Part shown: positions 1-11,491 of the stretch, in pieces
Layout: each line of letters starts with the position of its first letter
How positions within the stretch are numbered: the first letter of the stretch is position 1
Assembly: GCA_019116025.1 (NCBI GenBank)
Contig: DXCM01000086.1
Span: 1-64,000, forward strand
Origin: Candidatus Companilactobacillus pullicola
GTDB taxonomy: Bacteria; Bacillota; Bacilli; Lactobacillales; Lactobacillaceae
DNA: 64,000 nt
Direction: 5' to 3'
Program-made: the position numbers and the translations under genes
The notes under the pieces: model-generated
The model's input: the letters and a program-made list of their open reading frames with translations, nothing else
Told to the model about the DNA's origin: nothing
The model's database searches: none

Positions 1-53
1 ATTTGTTTTTTGATATACAAGCTGACTTTTGAAAGAATTAAGCACTTTTAATG

Positions 54-72
54 TACAAGTATACCAATTGTA
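54..72. promoter_or_regulatory. Imperfect operator-like inverted repeat
   Basis: TACAA and TTGTA arms flank a GTATAC-containing centre. The layout resembles GntR-type operators of sugar genes. It lies about 110 bp upstream of the PTS promoter, so it may serve a gene beyond the left edge. Assignment is weak. Confidence 0.25.
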
Positions 73-180
73 GATAGTGCTTTGATAATTCACTGTTATC
101 AGTTTAAAGCCTATATTACCAATGAATATATAATATAAGCATATGTTCAACATTTACCTTAAAATTTATTCGCATAAATA

Positions 181-209
181 TTGACTATGAAATAGACCCT
201 CTATATAAT
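181..209 (+). promoter_or_regulatory. Promoter of the PTS IIABC gene
   Basis: TTGACT (181-186) and TATAAT (204-209) are separated by 17 bp, close to the sigma-A consensus. The predicted start point falls near 216, about 40 nt before the chosen start codon. Confidence 0.75.
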
Positions 210-222
210 GTAAGCGTACTCA
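209..222 (+). promoter_or_regulatory. Catabolite response element (cre) overlapping the transcription start
   Basis: TGTAAGCGTACTCA matches the CcpA consensus TGWAANCGNTNWCA at 13 of 14 positions. It begins on the last base of the -10 box and covers the expected +1. CcpA bound here would block initiation, giving glucose repression of the PTS gene. Confidence 0.7.
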
Positions 223-256
223 AATAATGGAATTATTTTCAGAAGGACTGAGCATT

Positions 257-2233
257 ATGAATAATCAAATATTGATTTCATTGGTAGCTCCTGTTGATGG
301 GAAGTTAATGCAACTTTCTCAGGTTAAAGACCCGGTCTTTTCTCAAGGACTGATGGGACAAGGATTTGCTATTGAACCGACAAACGGAAACATTGTTTCA
401 CCAGTTTCGGGAACGGTGACGTTAGTTTCAGAGACTAAGCATGCTTTCGGTATCAAGACAAAAGATGGTGCAGATATTTTGATTCATCTGGGGATTGATA
501 CTGTGGAACTTAAAGGTCAACCATTTACGGTGTCCATTAAGCAAGGCGACCAAGTTACAGCCGGTCAAGAAGTTGTCAAGATGGATTTGAAGATGGTTAC
601 TGATGCAGGCAAGCAGAAGACTGTTATTCTCGCCATCACGAATAGTAACGATATATTAAAGCAGTTTATGACGAGCAATTTTGATCAAGATGTAAAGGCC
701 GGAACAACTGTAGCAGTCGCATCTGTTAATCAGGCTCAAGAAAAACAACCTGCCAAAGTAGGCTCGGGTAAGTATGATCAATTAGCCGCCGATATTGTTA
801 AAAACGTTGGTGGTACTGACAATATCAACAGTTTGATTCACTGTATAACTAGATTACGTTTTTATTTGAAAGATGATAACAAAGCCAATGATCAAGCAAT
901 TGAAAATTTGGATGGAGTTATCAGTGTTGCTAAGGCTGGTGGTCAATATCAAGTTGTTATTGGACAAGCCGTTACAGACGTTTATGACGCCGTTATAGCT
1001 CAAATTGGTACGCAATATGCAAATAATTCAGCTACAGCTGAGGCAGTAGCTCAAACCACTAAAGAAGCCAATAAAGCTAATGAACCTAAAGATTTTTGGG
1101 CAAAAATTAAAAGTGGCCTTAGCAACTTCATTGGTGTTTTGACTGCTTCAATGATTCCTATCATTGGAATTTTAGCTGGTTCAGGTATTTTAAAAGGTAT
1201 CCTGGCTGCTTTGACAGGATTCAAGGTATTATCAACGACCAGTGGTACTTATGCCATTCTTAATGCGGTCGGGGATGCAACTTTCTATTTCTTACCAGTT
1301 ATTTTAGGATTTACCGCCGCTAGAAAATTGGGTTCAGATCCAATCGTTTTGGCAATTGTCGGGGGAATTATTATCTATCCTAATCTTGTGGCTTTGGCTG
1401 GAAAAGCCAGTACTGCAAGTACCACCTTTTTAGGAATCCCCACAACGTTAGTTTCATACACTTCATCAGTTTTCCCAATTATCGTAGCTGCTTGGTTAGG
1501 TAAATATGTTGAGAAATTCTTGAAGAAAGTTATTCCGCTCTATCTCAGAAGTGTTTTCATACCTATTATTGAAGCACTGGTTCTTAGTTTAGTTATTATT
1601 ATTGGTGTTGGGCCAATCATTACCGTTCTAAGTAAAGGTTTATCAAATGGTTTGGTTGCCATTTACAGCTTTAGTCCTACACTTTCTGGATTAGTACTTG
1701 GTGGTGTTTATCAGACAATGGTTATTTTCGGCCTACACTGGGGACTTATTCCTATTATTATTAATGATATTGCAACAAATGGTCACAGTTATATCAATGC
1801 TATCGTATCAATTACAATGGTTGCTCAAGGTGGAGCTGTTTTAGCTGTCTTCTTGAAGACAAAGGATAAGAAGTTGAAGGAAGTTTCATTAGCAGCCGCT
1901 GTTTCAGCATTCTGTGGTGTTACCGAACCTGCACTGTATGGTGTCAACTTGAAGTACAAACGAATCTTCGTTGTTGCAAGTATTGCTAGTGCTTTAGGTG
2001 GTGCCTTGACCGGATTCTTAAGAGTTAATAACTATGCATTGTCTGGAGCTTTAATTGGATTCCCAGCCTTTATCACACCAGGTGTCGGTATTGGCAGCAA
2101 TTTCTATGGATATTTGATTTCACATTATGGTACGCTTTTAATCTCAGTTGTTTTAGTTTATCTATTTGGTTTTACCGACAAAATGTTGGCCAAAAAAGCC
2201 GATCCCATGAACATGAATATAAAAACAGCTTAA
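257..2233 (+). CDS. PTS sugar transporter subunit IIABC, beta-glucoside/sucrose type
   Basis: This membrane permease phosphorylates a sugar as it imports it. Domain order is IIA(Glc-type) at about 1-150, IIB at about 172-255 and a multi-span IIC from about 285. The IIA histidines are His62 and phospho-accepting His77 (ILIHLGID); the IIB phosphocysteine is Cys196 (LIHCITRLRF). A longer frame begins at an ATG at 227, but that codon lies about 11 nt after the predicted start point with no ribosome site. The ATG at 257 follows AGAAGG with 10-nt spacing and gives 658 aa. The IIC belongs to the beta-glucoside/sucrose/trehalose group; the exact sugar is not readable from sequence. An esterase-like gene follows 22 nt downstream, probably in the same transcript. 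Confidence 0.88.
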   Translation: MNNQILISLVAPVDGKLMQLSQVKDPVFSQGLMGQGFAIEPTNGNIVSPVSGTVTLVSETKHAFGIKTKDGADILIHLGIDTVELKGQPFTVSIKQGDQVTAGQEVVKMDLKMVTDAGKQKTVILAITNSNDILKQFMTSNFDQDVKAGTTVAVASVNQAQEKQPAKVGSGKYDQLAADIVKNVGGTDNINSLIHCITRLRFYLKDDNKANDQAIENLDGVISVAKAGGQYQVVIGQAVTDVYDAVIAQIGTQYANNSATAEAVAQTTKEANKANEPKDFWAKIKSGLSNFIGVLTASMIPIIGILAGSGILKGILAALTGFKVLSTTSGTYAILNAVGDATFYFLPVILGFTAARKLGSDPIVLAIVGGIIIYPNLVALAGKASTASTTFLGIPTTLVSYTSSVFPIIVAAWLGKYVEKFLKKVIPLYLRSVFIPIIEALVLSLVIIIGVGPIITVLSKGLSNGLVAIYSFSPTLSGLVLGGVYQTMVIFGLHWGLIPIIINDIATNGHSYINAIVSITMVAQGGAVLAVFLKTKDKKLKEVSLAAAVSAFCGVTEPALYGVNLKYKRIFVVASIASALGGALTGFLRVNNYALSGALIGFPAFITPGVGIGSNFYGYLISHYGTLLISVVLVYLFGFTDKMLAKKADPMNMNIKTA

Positions 2234-2255
2234 TAAGTTAAGGAGATATGCAGAT

Positions 2256-3080
2256 ATGGAGACGAAACAATACAATCTCACTATCTCTGATCACGATTTT
2301 AAGGTTAAAGGATATTGGCTCGATCAGGTCGATGACTTTGGACAAGAAGTTGATTTTCCGATAGTGATTATTTGTCCCGGTGGTGGATTTACTTTCCATT
2401 CACAAAGAGAAGAAGAACCGATTGCCTTGAGGTTCAATTCGTATGGAATGCATGCGGTGGTCCTAGAGTATCAATTGATTGGTGATGAACCAGTTTATCC
2501 CATTGCTTTACAAGAAATGGCGAAAACAATTGATTGGATCACAACGCAGGCAACAGCACATCATATTGATACGAAACGAATAATTCTAGCCGGATTTTCA
2601 GCCGGAGGACACGTTGTAGCGACTTATAACGGCGTTGCAACAAATCCAGAATTAAGCCAGAAATATCATTTAGATCAGTATCAAGGAACTCATGCGGCCG
2701 TTATACTCGGATATCCGGTTATAGATATGACCGTAAAAGGCAGTTTTCCAGATGACGATCAAGCGCTTCATCAAATTACCGAAGATAAGAGCTTGTGGAA
2801 AGCACAGGAACTGGTAAATTCACAATCCAAGCCGGCGTTTGTTTGGCAGACGCAGACTGATCAATTAGTTAAAGTCGTCAATACGATTAAGTATGTCGAT
2901 CAATTGAACGATGTGAACGTGCCAGTTGAATACCATCTATTTGGGTCGGGAATTCATGGACTAGCCTTTGGGACATATGTGACTCAAAAGCCAGGAAAGA
3001 AGAAGTATTTGAATTCATGGACTGCCAAGTGGATCGAGTTAGCTTTTAACTGGATGCAAATGATGAAATTTCTTGGATAA
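2256..3080 (+). CDS. Alpha/beta hydrolase, acyl-esterase/lipase-like
   Basis: A cytoplasmic serine hydrolase of the esterase/BD-FAE type, 274 aa with no signal peptide. The oxyanion-hole motif is CPGGGF (40-45). The nucleophile elbow GFSAGGH places Ser at 115, and the likely remaining triad residues are Asp202 (QTDQLV) and His234 (GSGIHG). A strong AAGGAG lies 10 nt before the ATG. The gene sits directly behind the PTS permease and ends at an intrinsic terminator. A role in removing acyl groups from the imported sugar, as seen for acetyl-esterases in other PTS operons, is inference. Confidence 0.8.
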   Translation: METKQYNLTISDHDFKVKGYWLDQVDDFGQEVDFPIVIICPGGGFTFHSQREEEPIALRFNSYGMHAVVLEYQLIGDEPVYPIALQEMAKTIDWITTQATAHHIDTKRIILAGFSAGGHVVATYNGVATNPELSQKYHLDQYQGTHAAVILGYPVIDMTVKGSFPDDDQALHQITEDKSLWKAQELVNSQSKPAFVWQTQTDQLVKVVNTIKYVDQLNDVNVPVEYHLFGSGIHGLAFGTYVTQKPGKKKYLNSWTAKWIELAFNWMQMMKFLG

Positions 3081-3084
3081 ATAA

Positions 3085-3130
3085 ATATCACAATTAGATG
3101 CCAGACGTATCTAGTTGTGATATTTTTTTT
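3085..3130 (+). terminator. Intrinsic terminator after the PTS/esterase operon
   Basis: A 15-bp stem (ATATCACAA-TTAGAT against ATCTAGTTGTGATAT, one G-T pair) with a 9-nt loop is followed by a run of T. Confidence 0.85.
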
Positions 3131-3141
3131 CGAAAGTTAAC

Positions 3142-3170
3142 TTGACAATTTTTAAGAAAGGGCTTACATT
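3142..3170 (+). promoter_or_regulatory. Promoter of the beta-glucoside operon with weak cre
   Basis: TTGACA (3142-3147) and TACATT (3165-3170) are 17 bp apart. A cre-like sequence AGAAAGGGCTTACA at 3155-3168 (two mismatches to the consensus) lies between and over the -10 box, suggesting CcpA control. The cre part is uncertain. Confidence 0.6.
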
Positions 3171-3194
3171 AATAACCGTTAAGAAAATAAATTA

Positions 3195-3270
3195 GACATG
3201 TAACTGGTAAAGCAGGCAGGATCTAAAAGAATCAGAGCAAATTCTGAATTTTTTAGGTGCTGTCTTTTTT
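3195..3270 (+). promoter_or_regulatory. RAT antiterminator / terminator switch (LicT-type)
   Basis: The leader contains a ribonucleic antiterminator at 3195-3227 whose core TAACTGGTAAAGCAGGCA resembles the LicT/SacY RAT. Its 3' half is reused as the left arm of a terminator (about 3211-3264, T-run to 3270): TTCTGAATTTTTTAGGTGCTG pairs back with the GCAGG...CTAAAAGAATCAGA strand. The two folds exclude each other. The antiterminator protein that should bind here is encoded in the same operon at 6706-7536. Confidence 0.85.
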
Positions 3271-3385
3271 TGCGACTAATATCAACCGACTGTATTTCTG
3301 GTTCTATGTAATGGATGCTTATTAGTTAGAAACTTTACACTGTAACTGAATTTGAACGGAAACGTGTCTGAGAGGAGTGAACGTA

Positions 3386-6684
<3,299 letters not shown>

Positions 6685-6705
6685 TGATAGGGAGGCGGTT
6701 TATGG

Positions 6706-7536
6706 ATGAAAATTAAGAAAGTTCTGAATTCCAGTGTTGTTTTGGCTGTGAATGATCAAAACCAAGAATTCATTCTCTTAGGTAAGGGAATTGGCTACGG
6801 TAAGAAAATTGGAGCAATTCTTGAAAGTGATTCCTACAATCAAGTTTTCGTACCAGTTAGTAACGGCAACGTTGAACAACTTCTAACTTCGATTGCCCAG
6901 TCGTCTCCTAAATTAATCGAAATTGCCCAAAAAATTATCAATTATGCCACCGAAAGTTTGAATACCAAATTGAGTGATGCACTCTATGTTTCCTTGTTAG
7001 ATCACATGAAATTTGCATTGGAACGGGAAGAACATGGCATCGTTATAACGAATAAAGTTTATTGGGAAATTAAGACTTATTATTCTAAAGAATTTTCCGT
7101 GGGAACTTATGCCGTGAAGTTGCTGAATGAAGAAATGGGAACTAAATTCTCAGATCAGGAAGCTTCTAATATTGCCGCTCATATTATCAATGCTGAAAAT
7201 GGCAGCGATGATCGTCGGGATGCATTGAAAGCTAGTCAAATTATTGGAAGAATCGTTAATATCATCAAGTATCAGTTTCAAGGTGGAATCAACGATTCAG
7301 CTCCCAACTTTCAGCGTTGTGTCGTGCATATAAAATTCTTAGTGGAACGCATAATCGCAGATAATATGTTTGAAGACGCCGATCCAGCCATCTTTGCTAT
7401 TGTTAAAAGTAAAGATGAACAGGCTTTTCAAATAGCTCAGAAAGTATCAGATTATATAAAAATTAAATTTGGTGAACCATTGACAGATGAAGAATTGATG
7501 TTGATGACGATGCAAATTCAAAGAATAGATAAATGA
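6706..7536 (+). CDS. licT: LicT/BglG-family transcription antiterminator
   Basis: A 276-aa RNA-binding antiterminator. The N-terminal CAT domain (about 1-55, beginning MKIKKVLNSSVVLA) binds the RAT RNA. Two PRD domains follow (about 70-170 and 175-276), each with histidines that receive PTS phosphates (for example LDHMKF, AAHIIN, VVHIKF). GGGAGG lies 10 nt before the ATG. It is the last gene of the bglP-bglA operon and should act on the leader at 3195-3270, giving substrate-dependent self-induction. Confidence 0.9.
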   Translation: MKIKKVLNSSVVLAVNDQNQEFILLGKGIGYGKKIGAILESDSYNQVFVPVSNGNVEQLLTSIAQSSPKLIEIAQKIINYATESLNTKLSDALYVSLLDHMKFALEREEHGIVITNKVYWEIKTYYSKEFSVGTYAVKLLNEEMGTKFSDQEASNIAAHIINAENGSDDRRDALKASQIIGRIVNIIKYQFQGGINDSAPNFQRCVVHIKFLVERIIADNMFEDADPAIFAIVKSKDEQAFQIAQKVSDYIKIKFGEPLTDEELMLMTMQIQRIDK

Positions 7537-7568
7537 AAAGGATCACTTCTATTGAAGTGATCCTTTTT
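7536..7568 (+). terminator. Intrinsic terminator of the beta-glucoside operon
   Basis: AAAAGGATCACTTC and GAAGTGATCCTTTT form a 14-bp stem with a 4-nt loop and a T-run. The left arm overlaps the last base of the licT stop codon. Confidence 0.9.
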
Positions 7569-7864
7569 GTGTTCAGACAAGCAAAGTAATGGCTGTTTAC
7601 AATGATCATCAGAATATCATATTAATGGATTGGATAATTGCGGATGGTATTAATCTACTTAGTAACTTTTTGAATTTTTAAAATAAAGGGTATTTATTTT
7701 TATGGTTGTCCACAATTATCGGAAGTCATGTTCCAACAATCACCTATTTATAACGACCATTCCACTGAATCACTGTAAACTCGGGCTTGTTATGACCTCT
7801 TCCTTAGTACATTTATATAGTACGATGTGGGATTGGTCCCAGGTCAAGCATAATTTGAAAAAAA
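7569..7864. other. Intergenic stretch without a convincing gene
   Basis: No supported gene is seen. The right part (about 7750-7860) is rich in imperfect inverted repeats, e.g. GTAC-N9-GTAC and GACCATTCCAC against GTGGGATTGGTC. It may be a degraded structured repeat, but it shows no clear match to the two repeat families found elsewhere. Confidence 0.3.
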
Positions 7865-8821
7865 TTAGTAAGCATCGACCCAATGTGGATTTTGCGTTTC
7901 ATAGGGTAATTGTGCTGAGTTCAGTTCGTTGTATAAATAAATGAACGCATTATGAGCTTGATTTTTAAAACAGAGGTCGATTGTCGGTATGTTCATTATT
8001 TTAGCAATTTCGCTATTGTTGCTGCCGACCACAAGACAATCTTCAGGAACTTTTTTGCCGTTTTTTCTCAATGTGGAAATAAATTCTGCAGCTACGAAAT
8101 CATCATAGAAAATAACCGTAGTAGGGTGATTAGGATTATCTAACCATTTTTTAGCAACGTCTTCACCAGTTTTCATTTGCGTATGATAGAACAGTTGAAA
8201 ACTCTGATTGCTATCGGGATGAGCTGTCACGAAGTCATCTATCGCTCTGACTCGAGCACGTGTATTGGCATTTCTTAAACCAGATAAGACATGTCCAATA
8301 TCTTTATGACCAGATTTATAGAGGTGGTTAAGTACCTGAAGGTAAATCGGGTAATGGTCGATAAAGTTGGAATAAATGTTAGGACGGTTAACTCGATGCC
8401 AGGTGGAAATAGGGCCGAATTTAGCATAAGAACTGATAGTATCCCATGAGTTGATCCTCGTTAAAATGAAGATAGCGTCTAAAGCGTGAGTTGTCAGCAA
8501 TCGCAGAGCTTTTAGTTCATTATCCGCTGTTTGTGTGAAGTAAACGTTGACGCTGTAGCCATGCTCTGCCGCAATCTTAGTAAAGGAATTGAGAAAATCC
8601 CCTACGAAGGGAAAGTATTCACTAACAAGAAAACCAATCGTGTTTGTTCGTTTTTTCCGTAAATCTTTAGCAACTTGATTAGGGACGTAATTCATTTCAT
8701 GCATCGCATCGAGAATGATTTTACGTTTATCTTCACTCACGTAACCATTGCCACTCACAACGCGAGAGATGGTGGATTTGGAGATTCCGGTCTTTCTTGC
8801 TAAGTCATAAATTGTCGTCAT
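7865..8821 (-). CDS. LacI-family transcriptional regulator
   Basis: A 318-aa DNA-binding repressor. The N-terminal helix-turn-helix (TIYDLARKTGISKSTISRVV) and hinge helix (NQVAKDLRKKRTNTIGF) are intact. A periplasmic-binding-like effector domain follows (about 60-318), so a sugar or related ligand is expected. Two LacI-type palindromes lie within 90 bp upstream, consistent with autoregulation. No catabolic gene is adjacent: the next gene is an EamA transporter on the other strand. The target is therefore unclear. Confidence 0.88.
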   Translation of the reverse strand: MTTIYDLARKTGISKSTISRVVSGNGYVSEDKRKIILDAMHEMNYVPNQVAKDLRKKRTNTIGFLVSEYFPFVGDFLNSFTKIAAEHGYSVNVYFTQTADNELKALRLLTTHALDAIFILTRINSWDTISSYAKFGPISTWHRVNRPNIYSNFIDHYPIYLQVLNHLYKSGHKDIGHVLSGLRNANTRARVRAIDDFVTAHPDSNQSFQLFYHTQMKTGEDVAKKWLDNPNHPTTVIFYDDFVAAEFISTLRKNGKKVPEDCLVVGSNNSEIAKIMNIPTIDLCFKNQAHNAFIYLYNELNSAQLPYETQNPHWVDAY

Positions 8822-8855
8822 TAAGTGTCACCTTTCTGTATCTATAAAGATATAC

Positions 8856-8869
8856 TAATCGTTTTCCGG
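8856..8869 (-). promoter_or_regulatory. LacI-type operator-like site 1
   Basis: Read on the minus strand this is CGGAAAACGATTAG, centred on CG like other LacI-family operators. It lies 35 bp upstream of the LacI-type gene. Confidence 0.4.
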
Positions 8870-8892
8870 ACATTCTGGGGTTAATTCTACTC

Positions 8893-8906
8893 TGGAAACG
8901 TTTACT
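8893..8906 (+). promoter_or_regulatory. LacI-type operator / cre-like site 2
   Basis: TGGAAACGTTTACT is a near-palindrome around CG and fits the cre consensus at 12 of 14 positions. It could bind the neighbouring LacI-type protein or CcpA. Confidence 0.5.
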
Positions 8907-9044
8907 ATGCCAGGATTGGTTGTTTTATTATTAGTCGTTGTTATACTGGATGATGTTAACCATAAGGAAGGTGAGTATTTATCGTTAGTTGACAGCAGTA
9001 ATATTTCGGCTATTCGCGAGGGTAGCGTAGCAATGAATTCATAG
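8907..9044 (+). other. 45-codon open frame, possible gene remnant
   Basis: The frame starts with an ATG that follows the palindrome at 8893 with no ribosome site, reads a short hydrophobic stretch (PGLVVLLLVVVIL) and then a polar tail ending at TAG. The frame stays open upstream to a stop at 8856, so it may be the end of a lost gene formerly driven from this region. It is not recognised as any family. Confidence 0.2.
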
Positions 9045-9072
9045 GAAATCAAAGCGAAGGGAAATATTACTC

Positions 9073-10023
9073 ATGAAGTCTAAAAGGATTTTAGGATCCG
9101 TGTTTTTAACCATTGCTTCAATTATTTGGGGAGCAATGTTCGTAGTTGTAAAAATTATTGTAAATGAAGTACATCCAATTCAACTAGTTTGGTTGGAGTA
9201 TCTGATTGCATTAGTATTCTTAATTGGATTTTCAATAATGAAAAAAGAGAAGTGGCACATCAATTGGTCTGACTTGAAATTAATTTTTTGGATCGGAATC
9301 ATTGGAAATACCATTTCACTAGTTGCCCAAGAAATGGGTACAGGGTTGTCAAATGCCCAGACAGGATCGGTTATCACATCAACGATACCTGCATTTATGA
9401 TCATCTTTGGTTGGTTAATTCTCAAAGAAAAGTTGGATAAGGTTAAAGTCTTTTCCGTGATTATTGCTATTCTCGGAGTAGTTATGATTGTTGGATTAAA
9501 GATGTCAGGAACCAATGTCATATTAGGAGTTCTGCTTCTAGTGCTTGATTCCATCGCCTGGGCTTTAATGTCAGTTCTAGTTAAAAAAGTAAAGACGTAC
9601 AGTTCTTTACAAATTACTATTATGTCAACCGTAGTAGCTGTTGTTGCTTTGACACCATTTATTTTGAGTGATATGTCATCACTTACAAGCATTAACTTTG
9701 CTGACCCAACGATCATTCTTAGTTTACTTTACATCGGTGCCGTTTCAACTGCCGTTGCCTATGTAATGTGGAATCGTGGCCTCCAAATCGTCAGTGCCGG
9801 TTCTTCAGGATTGTTCTACTTGATTCAACCAATCGTCGGATCATTTCTAGGTTGGTTACTATTAGGTGAACAAATCTCCGTCGGCTTTATCATCGGTTCG
9901 GCCATGATTTTAGCCAGTGTCTGGATCTCAGTTAAATTCGACGGTTCATCCACGGATGAGACTCGTTTAGAGAGAACACGACCAGCAAAACTGAATGCAA
10001 AATTAAAATTGAATAATAATTAA
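9073..10023 (+). CDS. EamA/DMT-family transporter (copy 1)
   Basis: A 316-aa integral membrane protein with ten predicted hydrophobic segments in two EamA repeats. Hallmarks are the N-terminal IIWGAMFVVVK and the second-repeat YLIQPIVGSFLGWLLLGE. Family members export metabolites or amino acids, but the substrate cannot be deduced. GAAGGG precedes the ATG. A close paralogue follows at 10180. This copy carries a longer charged C-terminal tail of about 27 residues. Confidence 0.85.
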   Translation: MKSKRILGSVFLTIASIIWGAMFVVVKIIVNEVHPIQLVWLEYLIALVFLIGFSIMKKEKWHINWSDLKLIFWIGIIGNTISLVAQEMGTGLSNAQTGSVITSTIPAFMIIFGWLILKEKLDKVKVFSVIIAILGVVMIVGLKMSGTNVILGVLLLVLDSIAWALMSVLVKKVKTYSSLQITIMSTVVAVVALTPFILSDMSSLTSINFADPTIILSLLYIGAVSTAVAYVMWNRGLQIVSAGSSGLFYLIQPIVGSFLGWLLLGEQISVGFIIGSAMILASVWISVKFDGSSTDETRLERTRPAKLNAKLKLNNN

Positions 10024-10024
10024 T

Positions 10025-10056
10025 AAGGTAAATCCAAAACGGATTTGCCTTTTTTT
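10025..10056 (+). terminator. Intrinsic terminator after EamA copy 1
   Basis: AAGGTAAATCC and GGATTTGCCTT pair with one G-T pair around a 5-nt loop, followed by T-run. Confidence 0.85.
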
Positions 10057-10085
10057 ATGTTTTCGACTCCATCTTACTGTGATAA

Positions 10086-10094
10086 TGCTATAAT
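10086..10094 (+). promoter_or_regulatory. Extended -10 promoter of EamA copy 2
   Basis: TGCTATAAT is an extended -10 element about 85 nt upstream of the start codon. No good -35 is visible. Confidence 0.5.
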
Positions 10095-10179
10095 TTTTTA
10101 CAAAAATAAGATTTCAAAAGAATTTATTTAATTATAAATTTTGTTCCGGAGAGACCAATAGCTAAAAGGACTAAGCATT

Positions 10180-11055
10180 ATGGATTCTAACAAAGTATTA
10201 GGTTCTATTCTTTTAGGAGTCGCCGCCAGTATTTGGGGTGGGACTTTTGTTGCAGTGAAAATGGTAGTGGGCGTGATACATCCACTCCAGTTGGTTTGGC
10301 TAAGGTATTTAGTCGCGTTAATCTTTTTAGTCGGTTTCTCATTGATCAAGCGAGAAAAGTGGCATTTGAAAAAGAAAGACTTGAAGTGGTTTATCCTCTC
10401 AGGATTGACAGGGTACGCACTCTCATTAGTCGCTCAAGAAACCGGAACCTGGTTTTCCAGCGCTCAAACAGGAGCCGTGGTAACATCCTCGACCCCAACC
10501 TTCATGGTGATTTTTGCATGGCTAATTTTAAAGGAAAAATTAGATCGCGTTAAGATCATTTCTTTAGTGATGGCAACACTCGGGGTAGTGATGATAGTCG
10601 GTATCCATTTGAGTGGTAAACATATCTTAATCGGTGTCTTGTTCTTAGTATTAGCGGCATTGAGTTGGTCGTTTATGTCAGTAATGATCAAATTATTGTC
10701 AGAATACTCAGCGCTACAAATAACGATTATCTCAACCGTTGTCGCAATGATTTGTTTGACCCCATTCGTGATGGGAGATTTAGCATCCTTATCCAATGTT
10801 AACTTTTTCAACCCTAAGATTCTGGCTTGTTTGTTCTATGTTGGCGCAATCTCGACCGCCATGGCCTTTGTCATGTGGAATAAAGGCTTAACAATGGTCA
10901 GTCCCAGTGTTTCCGGATTGATTTATCTGTTACAACCAATCGTCGGCACCTTGTTAGGCTGGCTGATTTTAGGAGAAGGTTTGACTTGGGGCTTTGCGGC
11001 GGGCACAGCTTTGATTCTGACTAGTGTATGGGTTTCAATTAGATTTGCAAAGTAG
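10180..11055 (+). CDS. EamA/DMT-family transporter (copy 2)
   Basis: A 291-aa ten-span transporter, clearly a paralogue of the gene at 9073. The two share segments such as IHPLQLVWL, SLVAQETG and YLLQPIVGTLLGW. It has its own promoter and terminator, so the pair is a tandem duplication with separate transcripts rather than an operon. AAAGGAC lies upstream of the ATG. Substrate unknown. Confidence 0.85.
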   Translation: MDSNKVLGSILLGVAASIWGGTFVAVKMVVGVIHPLQLVWLRYLVALIFLVGFSLIKREKWHLKKKDLKWFILSGLTGYALSLVAQETGTWFSSAQTGAVVTSSTPTFMVIFAWLILKEKLDRVKIISLVMATLGVVMIVGIHLSGKHILIGVLFLVLAALSWSFMSVMIKLLSEYSALQITIISTVVAMICLTPFVMGDLASLSNVNFFNPKILACLFYVGAISTAMAFVMWNKGLTMVSPSVSGLIYLLQPIVGTLLGWLILGEGLTWGFAAGTALILTSVWVSIRFAK

Positions 11056-11061
11056 ATATAC

Positions 11062-11097
11062 AAAAAGGTCCTATTCCATTGAAATAGGACCTTTTTT
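11062..11097. terminator. Bidirectional intrinsic terminator
   Basis: AAAAAGGTCCTATT pairs with AATAGGACCTTTTT; T-runs occur on both strands. It serves EamA copy 2 (+) and the HicB-like gene (-). Confidence 0.85.
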
Positions 11098-11103
11098 GAT
11101 CAA

Positions 11104-11451
11104 TTAAACATGTAATTCTTTCTTTAGAGTTGTTGTCAGTAATTCAGAAAAATTGATGTTATTCTCTTTTCCTAATTTGTTTAGATAGTTAGGGATGGTA
11201 AGAGTCTTTTTAATCGTTTTAAAGTCATTCTTGCGACGATACTCATCAATATCGACATCCACCAGAGTGACAATGTTGCCATCTTTTGAGGTGGGAAGTA
11301 CGTAATTTGATGTGGGTACGTCTAAATTGTTATCTTGTTTATTAATAATGTTCAGCCCAATGTAGTCGCGAGCCATTTGAATAGCATCATCAATATTTTT
11401 ACCTTGTGTCATACCGTCAATGTCGGGAATTTTAATACTTGAAGTATACAT
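11104..11451 (-). CDS. HicB-like antitoxin, apparently 5'-truncated
   Basis: A 115-aa frame with a HicB-type fold: partial N-terminal domain (IKIPDIDGMTQGKNIDDAIQ, normally preceded by about 10-15 more residues) and a C-terminal ribbon-helix-helix-like region (KKTLTIPNYLNKLGKENNIN). A TGA lies two codons upstream of the only ATG and no ribosome site is visible, so the original start appears to be lost. No HicA toxin gene is adjacent. It may be a degraded or orphan antitoxin. Confidence 0.6.
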   Translation of the reverse strand: MYTSSIKIPDIDGMTQGKNIDDAIQMARDYIGLNIINKQDNNLDVPTSNYVLPTSKDGNIVTLVDVDIDEYRRKNDFKTIKKTLTIPNYLNKLGKENNINFSELLTTTLKKELHV

Positions 11452-11491
11452 GTGTCACGTGTATATTGAGGCTTAAAAAGAGGAGAATGTG

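Noticed and set aside
227-256. Upstream ATG extending the PTS IIABC gene by 10 codons
   Set aside because: It lies about 11 nt after the predicted transcription start with no ribosome site; ATG 257 has AGAAGG at good spacing.
7702-7944. 80-codon plus-strand frame
   Set aside because: No ribosome site, overlaps the end of the LacI-type gene and has no recognisable domain.
8855-9052. 65-codon minus-strand frame between the LacI and EamA genes
   Set aside because: Low-complexity Ser/Thr/Asn product from antisense of an intergenic region; no ribosome site.
9180-9716. 178-codon minus-strand frame inside EamA copy 1
   Set aside because: Antisense shadow of a transporter gene; composition typical of reversed hydrophobic codons.
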